DNA from: Paracoccus sp. (in: a-proteobacteria)
GTDB lineage: Bacteria; Pseudomonadota; Alphaproteobacteria; Rhodobacterales; Rhodobacteraceae
Direction of reading: 5' to 3'
NCBI GenBank assembly: GCA_030538705.1
Contig: JAUNTL010000002.1
Coordinates: forward strand, 1-64,000
DNA length: 64,000 nt
Shown here in pieces: positions 1 through 8,257 of this stretch. The notes under the pieces are model-generated. The model saw nothing but the letters and a program-made list of their open reading frames with translations. It had not been told where the DNA came from and searched no databases. Positions within the stretch are counted from its first letter, which is position 1. Each line of letters opens with the position of its first letter. Made by a program: the position numbers and the translations under genes.

Positions 1-328
1 GACAGGGGCGCGGGTGCGCGGCGCCGTGTCAAGACCCTGCACCCGCCATTCTGCGCCACCCGCAGAGCTGACGCATATTGATCAGGCCGGGGGCCGGTCA
101 TTCCGCGCATCCCGTCTGCCTTGGGCACAGCCGCATGCTGGCGTCGATGGCACATTTCCTGAACCTCGGGGCGGCCATATCCCCGTCAGCGCGGCGATCG
201 CTGTGCCGGCTGTTCGGGCTGTCCCTGTGCCAATGCCTGCGGGTCGGCGGTGTCGCCCCGGGTCTTGCGCCTGTGGCGATTCTTGGTAGTTTGCGTGCAA
301 TTTGATAAATTTGCTTTCAGGCTCTGTA
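1..328. other. Upstream intergenic region, no gene recognised
   Basis: No open frame here has plausible protein composition or a ribosome binding site. The stretch is GC-rich except for an AT-richer last 50 bases, which look like the promoter of the following operon. I see no RNA gene or mobile element. Confidence 0.5.
283..311 (+). promoter_or_regulatory. Candidate promoter of the T6SS cargo operon
   Basis: TTGGTA (283-288) and TAAATT (306-311) are separated by exactly 17 bases and each matches 4 of 6 consensus positions. They sit in the only AT-rich stretch upstream of the operon, 17 bases before its first ATG. This is inferred from pattern only. Confidence 0.35.
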
Positions 329-1090
329 ATGTTTTCTCTGGACCGGGTGATGACCCCTGCCGGAACCGCCGCCTTGGCCGCCGAGCAACGGGCGCTCAGG
401 CTAAGGCGTGCCGCCGACTTTCTGCGCGAAGGCTTTGCACCGCGCGTTGCGCATCTCGACGATGTGGCGTTGCAGGATCAGACTGCGCGAATGCTGGACA
501 ACGCCGCCACGCGGGGTCTTGAAAATCCCCGCGACCAGTTCACCGCGATGGTGCCGGAACTGTTCTGGGGGCCGGGCTGGGCGGATGACGATATGCCGGC
601 GGCGATGATGGCCGCGGCCGGTAACTGGGACCAGCCGGCACCGCGGGCACAGTTGTCGCGCGCATTGGCCGGGCTGGATATCTGGGACCGGGCTGTCCGC
701 ACCGATCTGGCCGACCGCCACCGCGCGGCGTCAGTGCTGCATCAGCTTTATGCCGACCCGCGCGCGGCCGCCTTTGCCGGACGCGATCCGGGGACATGGT
801 GCGCGGCATTCGCCCCGGCGTTGTGGTCGCTGATGCCCGACCCGGCCCGCGCCGGCCATTGCGCGGCGGCGCGCGCGAATGCCGCCCGATACCTGCCTGA
901 TGTCCGCGATCATGCGCTGTTTGCCTGTCTCGGGCTGGTGCTGGGCGTGGGATTTGCGGAAAATCCGCTCCATCCCCGGATCCGGGCCGCCCTTGCCGGC
1001 CCCGCGCAGCGCGCCGCGGATGAGATACGTGTCACGCTGGGGCAGGCGGTCGTCGCGCTTTGGCAGCAAATCACCGAGGAGACAGCATGA
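329..1090 (+). CDS. Uncharacterised helical protein of a T6SS cargo cassette
   Basis: This is a 253-residue Ala/Arg-rich, predicted mostly helical protein without a signal peptide or obvious membrane segment. I do not recognise a catalytic domain. Near the C-terminus there is a conserved-looking block, ACLGLVLGVGFAENPLHP, that recalls proteins encoded beside DUF4123 genes, but I cannot name a family. The ATG is chosen over an upstream in-frame TTG at 302 because it has a CAGG-type Shine-Dalgarno and fits the predicted promoter. The stop overlaps the next start as ATGA, so it is translationally coupled to the amidase gene. It could be an accessory factor, an adaptor or an effector/immunity component. 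Function is unknown. Confidence 0.72.
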   Translation: MFSLDRVMTPAGTAALAAEQRALRLRRAADFLREGFAPRVAHLDDVALQDQTARMLDNAATRGLENPRDQFTAMVPELFWGPGWADDDMPAAMMAAAGNWDQPAPRAQLSRALAGLDIWDRAVRTDLADRHRAASVLHQLYADPRAAAFAGRDPGTWCAAFAPALWSLMPDPARAGHCAAARANAARYLPDVRDHALFACLGLVLGVGFAENPLHPRIRAALAGPAQRAADEIRVTLGQAVVALWQQITEETA

Positions 1091-1869
1091 CCACCATGGC
1101 CACGACCACAGCGGCCACCGGCTGCGCAACCTTCTGGACACAGCTTCTGGGCGGCTTTGCCGCGCCTGCGGGAAGCGTGGCCCAGGCAGCCGGGGCGGTC
1201 GCCGCGGCCCAGCAGCTCGGGCAGATGGCCGGTGCTGCCGCATCGCCGGCAACCGCCACCCCCGGCGCGGCGCAGGAGGCCGGCTCAATCGGCCAGACAG
1301 CAGAAACGGGGGCCGCTCAGGCCGGGTCCGCGACACCCGGAGAGGCCGCCGGCGCATGCTGCCCGCCGCCCGACTGGATGCCCATCGCCATCGGCGAACA
1401 CGGCGTCACCGAATATGCCGGAACAAGGATGAACCCGCGCATCGCCGAATATTTCAAGGCCGCACGTTTCTGGGGCAAGGACGATTCGGGGAAAGACAAT
1501 GCCTGGTGCGCCTCGCTGGTCGCCTTTGTCATGAAAAAGGCCGGCTATAACATCGCCACCGAGGCCTATCGCGCCAAGGAATGGGCCAATCGCTGGAATG
1601 ATGGCAAGAGTGTCGGCCGCCCGATTTATGGCGCCATCGCGGTCAAGACCCGCGCGGGCGGCGGGCATGTCGGCTTTGTCATGGGCAGCGTCAAGGGCAA
1701 GCCGGGCTATCTGGCGATTCTGGGCGGCAACCAAAGCAATACGACCAATGTCAGCGAGTATCCGGCCTCGGATTTTTTTGCCTTCATGGTGCCGAAATCC
1801 TATAATCACTCCTGTTGCGAGTTGACCGATTACACCGGCCTGACGCAGGCGCGGGGATCGGAAACGTGA
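1087..1869 (+). CDS. TIGR02594-type cysteine peptidase/amidase, candidate T6SS peptidoglycan effector
   Basis: This 260-residue protein has an Ala-rich low-complexity N-terminus (about residues 1-90) followed by an NlpC/P60-like papain-fold domain of the TIGR02594 type. Visible hallmarks are NPRIAEYF near 116, the nucleophile context NAWCASLV (Cys141), GGHVGFV (His194) and LGGNQSN (about 212-218), which together suggest peptidoglycan amide hydrolysis. There is no Sec signal, as expected for a toxin delivered by T6SS rather than by self-export. It starts inside the previous gene's stop (ATGA) and overlaps the next gene as GTGA. The neighbouring exported SH3-like protein is the obvious candidate immunity protein. 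A phage endolysin-like role is possible, but no phage genes are near. Confidence 0.8.
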   Translation: MTTMATTTAATGCATFWTQLLGGFAAPAGSVAQAAGAVAAAQQLGQMAGAAASPATATPGAAQEAGSIGQTAETGAAQAGSATPGEAAGACCPPPDWMPIAIGEHGVTEYAGTRMNPRIAEYFKAARFWGKDDSGKDNAWCASLVAFVMKKAGYNIATEAYRAKEWANRWNDGKSVGRPIYGAIAVKTRAGGGHVGFVMGSVKGKPGYLAILGGNQSNTTNVSEYPASDFFAFMVPKSYNHSCCELTDYTGLTQARGSET

Positions 1870-2267
1870 TCGCGCGGCTGATCCTTGCCGGCCTGCTGCT
1901 GGCGGCCGCGCCGGCGGGCGCCGGGCCGGACATCACCGATATCGGCGAGGTCAGGCTGACCGGCGATATCCGTGCCGGTGGCGCACGCAACCCGCTTGAG
2001 GGGCGGGCCATGGTCTGCGCGCTGGCCACGCCGGCATCGTTTCTGTCGCTGCGCAGCGCGCCTGAGATCGCCGCCCCCGAGATCGTCAAGCTGAACCAGC
2101 TGACCATCGTCTCGATGACCGGCGAGACACAGGGCGACTGGGTGCGCATTGATGAAGTCGTCTTTGAGATGGCGCCGGATGGCCACAGCCTTCCAAAGGC
2201 ATCGCAGGGCAGCCTCAGTATCAGCGGCTGGGTCGCGATCCCCCATCTGTGCAATTATTTCTACTAA
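1866..2267 (+). CDS. Exported SH3-like protein, candidate immunity to the upstream amidase
   Basis: This 133-residue protein has a clear signal peptide (IARLILAGLLLAAAPAGA) and then an SH3b-like core: SLRSAPEIAAPEIVKLNQ, then GDWVRI, then a GW in SGWVAIPHLC near the end. The GTG start is preferred because it overlaps the amidase stop (GTGA) and places the signal peptide at the N-terminus; longer frames would bury it. T6SS peptidoglycan hydrolase effectors are usually paired with a small periplasmic immunity protein encoded immediately downstream. Size, export signal and position all fit, but the immunity role is inferred. An alternative is a cell-wall-binding accessory protein. Confidence 0.78.
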   Translation: MIARLILAGLLLAAAPAGAGPDITDIGEVRLTGDIRAGGARNPLEGRAMVCALATPASFLSLRSAPEIAAPEIVKLNQLTIVSMTGETQGDWVRIDEVVFEMAPDGHSLPKASQGSLSISGWVAIPHLCNYFY

Positions 2268-2275
2268 GGCAGGTA

Positions 2276-3121
2276 ATGCAAGAATCCGACATCCTGCGCC
2301 CACCACAATCGCCATGGCTGATCGAGGCCGAGCTGCTGCGCGGCGACAGGCCCGAATGGCTGCGCGCAGCCGTGCTGGCCCCGACGGCCAAGGCCGCGGC
2401 AGAGCGCCTGCAAGCGGCGCTGTCCGCCGGGGCGGGCGGCAAGGTGGTCGTTCAGCGCACAAAGACCGGCGAGAACTGCACGCTGGATGAAGAGGCCGCA
2501 TTGCTGGCCGCACTGGATGATGCCAACCCTGTCGCAACCTCGGCACCGGTCTGGGCAACGGTGCGCGGACCCGCAGGGGACGGCGTCTTGCGGCCGGGCA
2601 CGGCGCCGGCTGCGCCCGAGGGTGCGCAAGGGCTGGACCTGTTGCCGCAGATCCTGCGCGGCGGGCGTATCCATGCGGTGCTGGACGGGGCCGAAATCTT
2701 TGGGCTGGTCGAACAGCTGGATGGCTCGGGCCTTGACTGGCGCTGCCTGTTTCAGGGCAGTGCCGCCGAGGATCATGCCGTCGCCGCGCCTTATCTGGTC
2801 GAACTGGCCGCCGGCAACCCGCTGACCGCGCGGCTGCTGCGCCCCGGCCGGACCGGCGGCAACGCTTTGCAACACGGGCTGTTCATCGCCAGCCCGGTCT
2901 CGCTTGGCGGGCTGTGGCGGCATCTGCGCCAGTTCACCATGATGATGGACCCCGAGGCCGGGCGCCGGGTGTTCTTTCGCTTTTATGATCCGATGATCTT
3001 TCGCACGCTGATGGTCAACCTCGCCCCTGAAAATCTGGCGCAGTTCTGCACCGGCATCGACGCCCTGGCGGTGACGGCGGCCGACGGCAGTTTCGTGACA
3101 GTCGAGAGAACGCGCGCATGA
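2276..3121 (+). CDS. DUF4123 domain T6SS effector adaptor/chaperone (first copy)
   Basis: DUF4123 proteins (Tap/TEC, VasW in Vibrio cholerae) load effectors onto VgrG spikes. In this 281-residue protein the domain starts after an N-terminal extension of roughly 110 residues. It shows the usual order: AVLDGAEIFGLVEQL, WRCLFQG, APYLVEL, a tryptophan-containing GGLWRHLRQFTMM block, and FFRFYDPMIFRTLM. The start is set by an AGGCAGG Shine-Dalgarno 8 bases after the SH3 gene's stop, which is the only non-overlapping junction in this operon. A second DUF4123 gene follows directly. Having two adaptors suggests two different effectors or a heteromeric adaptor. Confidence 0.88.
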   Translation: MQESDILRPPQSPWLIEAELLRGDRPEWLRAAVLAPTAKAAAERLQAALSAGAGGKVVVQRTKTGENCTLDEEAALLAALDDANPVATSAPVWATVRGPAGDGVLRPGTAPAAPEGAQGLDLLPQILRGGRIHAVLDGAEIFGLVEQLDGSGLDWRCLFQGSAAEDHAVAAPYLVELAAGNPLTARLLRPGRTGGNALQHGLFIASPVSLGGLWRHLRQFTMMMDPEAGRRVFFRFYDPMIFRTLMVNLAPENLAQFCTGIDALAVTAADGSFVTVERTRA

Positions 3122-4116
3122 GCCGGACCGAGATAAATATCGGCGCGCCGCTGGACGATCAGTTCGGACGCCACCCGCGCCAGACCTTGCCTGACGCCTT
3201 GCAAGGGCGCCTGTTCGCGCCGGGCGCCGGGGTCTTTGCCGTCATCGACGCCGCCCGGATCGAGGGTTTCGACGCCGAACTGATCGCTCAGCATCAGCCC
3301 CATGCCTGCCTGTTCGGCGGTGAGGCGGTCGAGACGCTGGGCGCATCCGCCCCGTGGCTGATCCAGCTTGATCCCGATGCCCGGCTGACGCGGCTGCTGT
3401 TCACGCATGGGCGCGGGGGGGCGGGTTACTGGGGCCGCGACTGGGGCATCCTGATCCGTTCGGGCGCGGGCTTTGATGCGCTGCGCGCCCATCTGCGCCG
3501 CTTTACCCAGATCGCCGACGCCGGGGGCAAACGCTATTTCCTGCGCTTTTATTGCCCCCATGCCGCACCTGCCCTGCTGGACCGGCTGGAAGGTGACCCG
3601 GCGCGGCAACGGCGCTGGTTCGTTCATCGCGACACGCGGGTCATCGACAGCATATGGATCCCGGATGCCGGGCGCGCCCGCGTGATCGTGCATGATTATG
3701 ATGACCCCGGCACGGATGGCCACCCGCAGCCGCGTTTCATGCTGGATGATTTTTATCACGCCGCATTGCAGGAGGGCCGGCTCATCCGGATGCGGGAACG
3801 CATTTCCCGGGCGGTTCTTGTCAGCGAGGGCAACGCCGCCGGGCGCAGCACGCAAGACTGGCATGCCAATGTCAACGCCGGGCTTGATGCCGCATTGCGC
3901 GCCGGGACCGAGCCGGAGCGCGCATTGGCCTATGTCGCGCTGGCCGGGCTGCGGCGTGGCACCCCGCTGAGCGCGGCCGAGGTTGCCCACGCGCTGGGCC
4001 TGCCGGGCGCCAGCCCCGGCGAACAGACCCAACGCGCCCGGCATCTGGCCGAAGCGGCGCAGGCCCGACCCATTATTACCGATGACATTCATTCAGATAT
4101 CTGGACCGACCGATGA
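3118..4116 (+). CDS. DUF4123 domain T6SS effector adaptor/chaperone (second copy)
   Basis: This 332-residue protein has the DUF4123 fold from about residue 30 to 200: AVIDAARIEGFDAEL, APWLIQL, YWGRDWGILIRS, LRAHLRRFTQI and FLRFYCPHAAPALL. A C-terminal extension of about 130 residues, which is probably helical, is absent from the first copy. It starts as ATGA within the first copy's stop and overlaps the VasX-like gene in the same way. By position it is the likely loader for the large downstream effector, as VasW is for VasX. The pairing is inferred. Confidence 0.88.
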   Translation: MSRTEINIGAPLDDQFGRHPRQTLPDALQGRLFAPGAGVFAVIDAARIEGFDAELIAQHQPHACLFGGEAVETLGASAPWLIQLDPDARLTRLLFTHGRGGAGYWGRDWGILIRSGAGFDALRAHLRRFTQIADAGGKRYFLRFYCPHAAPALLDRLEGDPARQRRWFVHRDTRVIDSIWIPDAGRARVIVHDYDDPGTDGHPQPRFMLDDFYHAALQEGRLIRMRERISRAVLVSEGNAAGRSTQDWHANVNAGLDAALRAGTEPERALAYVALAGLRRGTPLSAAEVAHALGLPGASPGEQTQRARHLAEAAQARPIITDDIHSDIWTDR

Positions 4117-7115
4117 CCGAGATTCCGACGACCTATGAAACCGATGAGAGTCTGGACGCGCTCGAAAGGCTTCCGGCGACCAGCTCAAGCCTGGCGGAAG
4201 CTTGCATACCGCGAAAGTCGATCGGCATCTATCCGGTGCGCATCGCATGGGCCGATCTGCGGGGTCAGGTCGATGATGGCTTTACCTATCCGACCAGCCT
4301 CGCGCCGTTCAACGGTGCCACAAATCCGCAAGCCACGGGCGGCTTTACCCTGCGCAAGCTGCGCGAGGGCAATGTCATGATTTATGATATTGCCGCAGGC
4401 GTCTGGTCGATGTTCGTGTGCACCTACACGGGCGGCTCACCGGAGGGCAGCTTTACCCATTACCACTGGCGCGAAGGACAGACCGAATGGCAACAGTCCC
4501 TGACGCCGCCAACACGGATGCCCCATGTTCCCGACAGCGCGACCGAAATCCAGATCTGCTTTGTCGAACATTCATGGTCGCGCGAGACCTTCATGCGCGC
4601 GCATTACAATACCGACGGCTTTCGCGACAAGCTGATGACGCGGGTGACGCTGACCGCGCCCTCGGATGCGACTTTTTCGGCACCGCTGAACAACCTGCCC
4701 GAGCGGGTAGAGGAGTTCTCTGGCGCAGGCGTGGTGCAGACACGCACCGACTGGAGCACGCTGAGCGATATCCCGATACCCCGAGGCGCCCGCCTCGAGG
4801 CTCTCAACGATTGCGCATATGTCAGACACGCGCGCGTCCCGCCGGTGATGGTCGCGCTGCATGACCCCATCGGCGTGGTGCGCGAGATGGCGATGTCGCA
4901 CACCAACCGCACCGCGCTGCGCGCCGAATATCTGGAGGCCAACGCCTATGCGCTGACCACGGCGCGGGCGTCGCAGGTCTTGCAACGCCACGCCAGCAGC
5001 CAGATTGCCACCGGCGATCTTGGGTTTTTCGACCGCCGGGTTTTTGCCGAATGGGGCACCTCGACCCGGCCCGAGCGCGACACATTTCTGGTCGAGGCCG
5101 AAGAGACCTTGCAGAATTTCGAGACAAATACCCGCGGCAGCCTTGCGGCATGGGCAAAATATCTGCGCATGGGTATGGCAGCACCGGCCAACACGCCCGG
5201 TTCATTGCAGACCCAGTTGCTGCATTACGACCGTAACCCCAGCCACGCCCGCGAGATCGTGGCGCTGATCGAGTTTGCGCTGTCCTGCGTCGCCTCGATC
5301 TCTTCGTCACTGGCCGGGCAGGCGATGATCCGCGAGGTCGTGCTGAACACCGACAACTGGACCCATGAGAAAAACCCCATCGTCGCAGCGATGGAAAGCG
5401 GCGAGTTGCTGAAGCTGGGCGCATCGGCGGTCGATGTGATCGCCGGTATCAGCAACTACAGAGCTGCTGCGATAAGCGCCTCCAGCGCATTGATGCGTGA
5501 TCTGTCGATGCCGCTGGCGATGGAGATCGCCCAGCTTGGCCGGGTCGACCTGCTGCAAACCGTCAACCGCTTCAGCAATGGTATCATCAACAAGCAATTT
5601 ACCCAGCAGATCGTCGATATCGACAACGTCATGGCCGAAATTCACAGCCGGCCTACCGGCGCTCAGCAGACAAAATTGCTGAGACGGGGCCGCAGACGAG
5701 GGCAGAGCGCGACGCATACGATCCGCGTCCCGCAGCGGCTATACATGTTCACGGGCATGGTCCACGTCGCCGGACCGGGCCGGATCGACCGAGCGGCGAT
5801 TGCATCGGCGGGTTTCGGCATCTTTGGCAACGCGCTGAACCTGATCTCGCTGAGCAGCGGGCCTGATCGCGCGACGATGGCCGGACAATCCGGGCGCATC
5901 GGCAGCGATCCGAACATCGGGATGGTGCTGACCACAATCGAAACGATGACCATGCTGATGTCCCTCAGCAATGAACTACAGAGCGCACCGACCGCCGGAC
6001 ATCGCAGCTATTTCGTCTCGGGCCAGCTTACGCGGACACAGCTGACGGCGCTGACCACCGGCAAGGCGGCCTCGGACGACCTTGTGCGGACGCTGACCGG
6101 GCAGGGCCGGCTGGCCGCCCAAGGCGTCGCCGAGGTCGGGGCCAGCCGGGTCATGAGCTGGGTCGGCCGCGTCGCCACCGGCGTCGGTATCGGTCTGGCA
6201 GCGATGGACCTGCTCAAGGCGAATGAGGCGTTCAACCGGGGCGATGGTCTGGGGGTGACCTCTGCGGCGATGGTGGGCGTCGGCGGATTGCTGATGGCGG
6301 TCGGCGTGGTCGGCGGGGCCTCGACCTCGGTGACGATTGTGGGCGCGGTGGTTGGCCTGATTCTGGTCGTTCTCGGCGTGGTTCTGTCATTCTTTACCGA
6401 TGATCCGGTCACGCGCTGGCTCAAGAACTGTTATTGGGGTATCTCGCCGAGCTATCTGTACTGGGACTCGGCTACGCGCGGCGGAATGATTCTGGGGGGC
6501 AGCATCCACCGCGGACAACGAGCCGAGATTCAGCAGGGCCGGCGCGATTTCCGCCGCTATCTTGCCCGCGAGATGCAGGAGTTCAACGAGTTCATTTACT
6601 GGCCGCAAAAGCTGCAAACGCCTCTGGCCACGCAACCGACCGAGAGAAGAGGCTCATGGCCTTTCGGCACCAACAGTTCGGTGACGGCCGCGCATGTCAA
6701 GGTTCTGACCGTCGGGTTCCGGCTGCCCAATTTCATCCCCGGATATTCCGAGTTTGATGGCCGCGTCATCGCCCAGATCTACAATGCCAACGGCCGGTAT
6801 GGCCATAACCGCTATCAGGATTTTGACGTCACCGACCAGTTCAGGGAATCTATCTCCGTCGACGATGACGGCGTGGTCAGCGGCAGATTCTCGATTACGT
6901 TCGGCGTCCCGCGTGGCAACAATTCGATCCTGCATGCCAATCCGATCCGCTGGCATATCAACTCGGTGCGGCTGGAAAGGGGCTGGACCTATACCCCGCT
7001 GACCGAGATCACCCTGCCGATGAACTATAACGACCCGCTGTTCGGTCGCGAATGGACCGAGCGCGGTGCCGGTGCGCCCAAGGGCTTTGAGATTTATGCC
7101 TGGGACGATAAATGA
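4113..7115 (+). CDS. VasX-like T6SS pore-forming effector
   Basis: This is a 1000-residue protein. Its N-terminus (about 30-130) matches the VasX N-terminal type: a cysteine-proline entry (ACIPRKSIGIYPVRIAW), then Y-P-T, then GGFTLRKLREGNVMIYD and a W-x-M-F-V-C strand. A long helical middle region follows. Three adjacent Gly/Ala/Val-rich hydrophobic segments lie at about 680-765, ending in VVLGVVLSFF, with a beta-rich C-terminal region beyond. VasX in Vibrio cholerae inserts into target inner membranes and dissipates ion gradients. No nuclease or peptidase motif was seen. It is coupled by ATGA overlaps to the second DUF4123 gene and to the downstream membrane protein, as in vasW-vasX-tsiV2. 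Confidence in the family is good; the pore activity is inferred. Confidence 0.82.
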   Translation: MTEIPTTYETDESLDALERLPATSSSLAEACIPRKSIGIYPVRIAWADLRGQVDDGFTYPTSLAPFNGATNPQATGGFTLRKLREGNVMIYDIAAGVWSMFVCTYTGGSPEGSFTHYHWREGQTEWQQSLTPPTRMPHVPDSATEIQICFVEHSWSRETFMRAHYNTDGFRDKLMTRVTLTAPSDATFSAPLNNLPERVEEFSGAGVVQTRTDWSTLSDIPIPRGARLEALNDCAYVRHARVPPVMVALHDPIGVVREMAMSHTNRTALRAEYLEANAYALTTARASQVLQRHASSQIATGDLGFFDRRVFAEWGTSTRPERDTFLVEAEETLQNFETNTRGSLAAWAKYLRMGMAAPANTPGSLQTQLLHYDRNPSHAREIVALIEFALSCVASISSSLAGQAMIREVVLNTDNWTHEKNPIVAAMESGELLKLGASAVDVIAGISNYRAAAISASSALMRDLSMPLAMEIAQLGRVDLLQTVNRFSNGIINKQFTQQIVDIDNVMAEIHSRPTGAQQTKLLRRGRRRGQSATHTIRVPQRLYMFTGMVHVAGPGRIDRAAIASAGFGIFGNALNLISLSSGPDRATMAGQSGRIGSDPNIGMVLTTIETMTMLMSLSNELQSAPTAGHRSYFVSGQLTRTQLTALTTGKAASDDLVRTLTGQGRLAAQGVAEVGASRVMSWVGRVATGVGIGLAAMDLLKANEAFNRGDGLGVTSAAMVGVGGLLMAVGVVGGASTSVTIVGAVVGLILVVLGVVLSFFTDDPVTRWLKNCYWGISPSYLYWDSATRGGMILGGSIHRGQRAEIQQGRRDFRRYLAREMQEFNEFIYWPQKLQTPLATQPTERRGSWPFGTNSSVTAAHVKVLTVGFRLPNFIPGYSEFDGRVIAQIYNANGRYGHNRYQDFDVTDQFRESISVDDDGVVSGRFSITFGVPRGNNSILHANPIRWHINSVRLERGWTYTPLTEITLPMNYNDPLFGREWTERGAGAPKGFEIYAWDDK

Positions 7116-8257
7116 GCGATGATGCCATCATGGTCGTGATACTGCTGGCCATAGCGGTCACGACCGGGGCGGTCGCATGGTTCGTGCTGCGCCTTGTCCG
7201 GCGTGCAAGCCCGCTGCACCAGCTTTTGACCGAAAACACGCCGATGCCGCGCGCGCCGCATCCGGTCACGCCGCTGGGCCTTGATCTCGTCGCCTATTCC
7301 GCATGGCAAAGCGGCACCCTTGGCCCGCGTGACCTGCCCGGCCATATCAACCCGGATCCCGGACCGCATCTGATGGCCGGGGACGGGGAACGCGCGATCC
7401 TGCGCGGCGGCGCGGTCAGTTACATGCGGCGCTCGATCGGGATGATCCCGCTGCTGGCCATGGTGATCAGCGCCATGGTGGTGAACCTCCGCGAGCTGAT
7501 CTTTTTTCTGAACACCGAAAGTATGCGCATGACCTCGCGCGAGGTGGTCGTGAACGGCGAGGCACAGCTTGAGTTCGGCTATTACGAGCCGAGCGTGATG
7601 AACTATCTGCGCAACCTCTGGCGGCAGACCGATCAATGTCTGTCCAACCTGTCCACGCCCGATTATTTCATGTCCTATTGCATCATGGGCGAGGCGATGT
7701 TCGCATGGGTCGGGCTGGCGGCGCTGATTGCGCTGATTGCCCTGATGCTGACCCGGCCGGGCGCGCCGCTGGTCTTTGATCGCGCGCGGCAGATCGTTTA
7801 TTCCACCCGGCGCGGCCGCATCCATGCCGCCGCATGGGACGGGATCGAGATGGTGATGTCCGCCTCGGGGCGCAACACGGCGCCCGCCTTTGCGCTGAGC
7901 GATATCGAGGGTAATGGCGGCACCCGCTGGTTCCCGCTGGCCGCATGGAGCAGCACGGGCGAGGATTTCGGCACCCGCAGCCATCTCGGGCCGCTGGACC
8001 GCTGGCAGGCGTCGCGGCTGTGGCTGGTGATGTATATGGCCCGGCTGCTCGACCCGCCGGCGCAGATCGAACCGGGGCGCGGCATGATCCGGTTTCTGGT
8101 CCCGCGCGAGGGCCGTCTGCCCGATGATATCGAGCCGCGCCTGCAAGCCGCGCTGTCCCGGCATCCGTTGCAGCCCGGCCCGCTGACCGGCATCCGGCCG
8201 GCGCCAACGCTGGGCCAGCGGCTGCGTCAGGCCCGCAACAGCCGGCAGTTGGGATAA
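7112..8257 (+). CDS. DUF6708-like membrane protein, candidate immunity to the VasX-like effector
   Basis: This 381-residue membrane protein has an N-terminal membrane helix (about 5-28), a second at about 108-130 (IPLLAMVISAMVVNL) and a third at about 196-218 (LAALIALIALML). It ends in a cytoplasmic domain with APLVFDRARQIVYSTRRG and HAAAWDGIEMVM, which is the FdR...vY...pWd layout of DUF6708 proteins. In V. cholerae the immunity protein for VasX (TsiV2) is a membrane protein encoded directly downstream, so the position argues for the same role here. The start overlaps the effector stop (ATGA). Alternatively it could be an accessory membrane component of the effector. Confidence 0.75.
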   Translation: MSDDAIMVVILLAIAVTTGAVAWFVLRLVRRASPLHQLLTENTPMPRAPHPVTPLGLDLVAYSAWQSGTLGPRDLPGHINPDPGPHLMAGDGERAILRGGAVSYMRRSIGMIPLLAMVISAMVVNLRELIFFLNTESMRMTSREVVVNGEAQLEFGYYEPSVMNYLRNLWRQTDQCLSNLSTPDYFMSYCIMGEAMFAWVGLAALIALIALMLTRPGAPLVFDRARQIVYSTRRGRIHAAAWDGIEMVMSASGRNTAPAFALSDIEGNGGTRWFPLAAWSSTGEDFGTRSHLGPLDRWQASRLWLVMYMARLLDPPAQIEPGRGMIRFLVPREGRLPDDIEPRLQAALSRHPLQPGPLTGIRPAPTLGQRLRQARNSRQLG

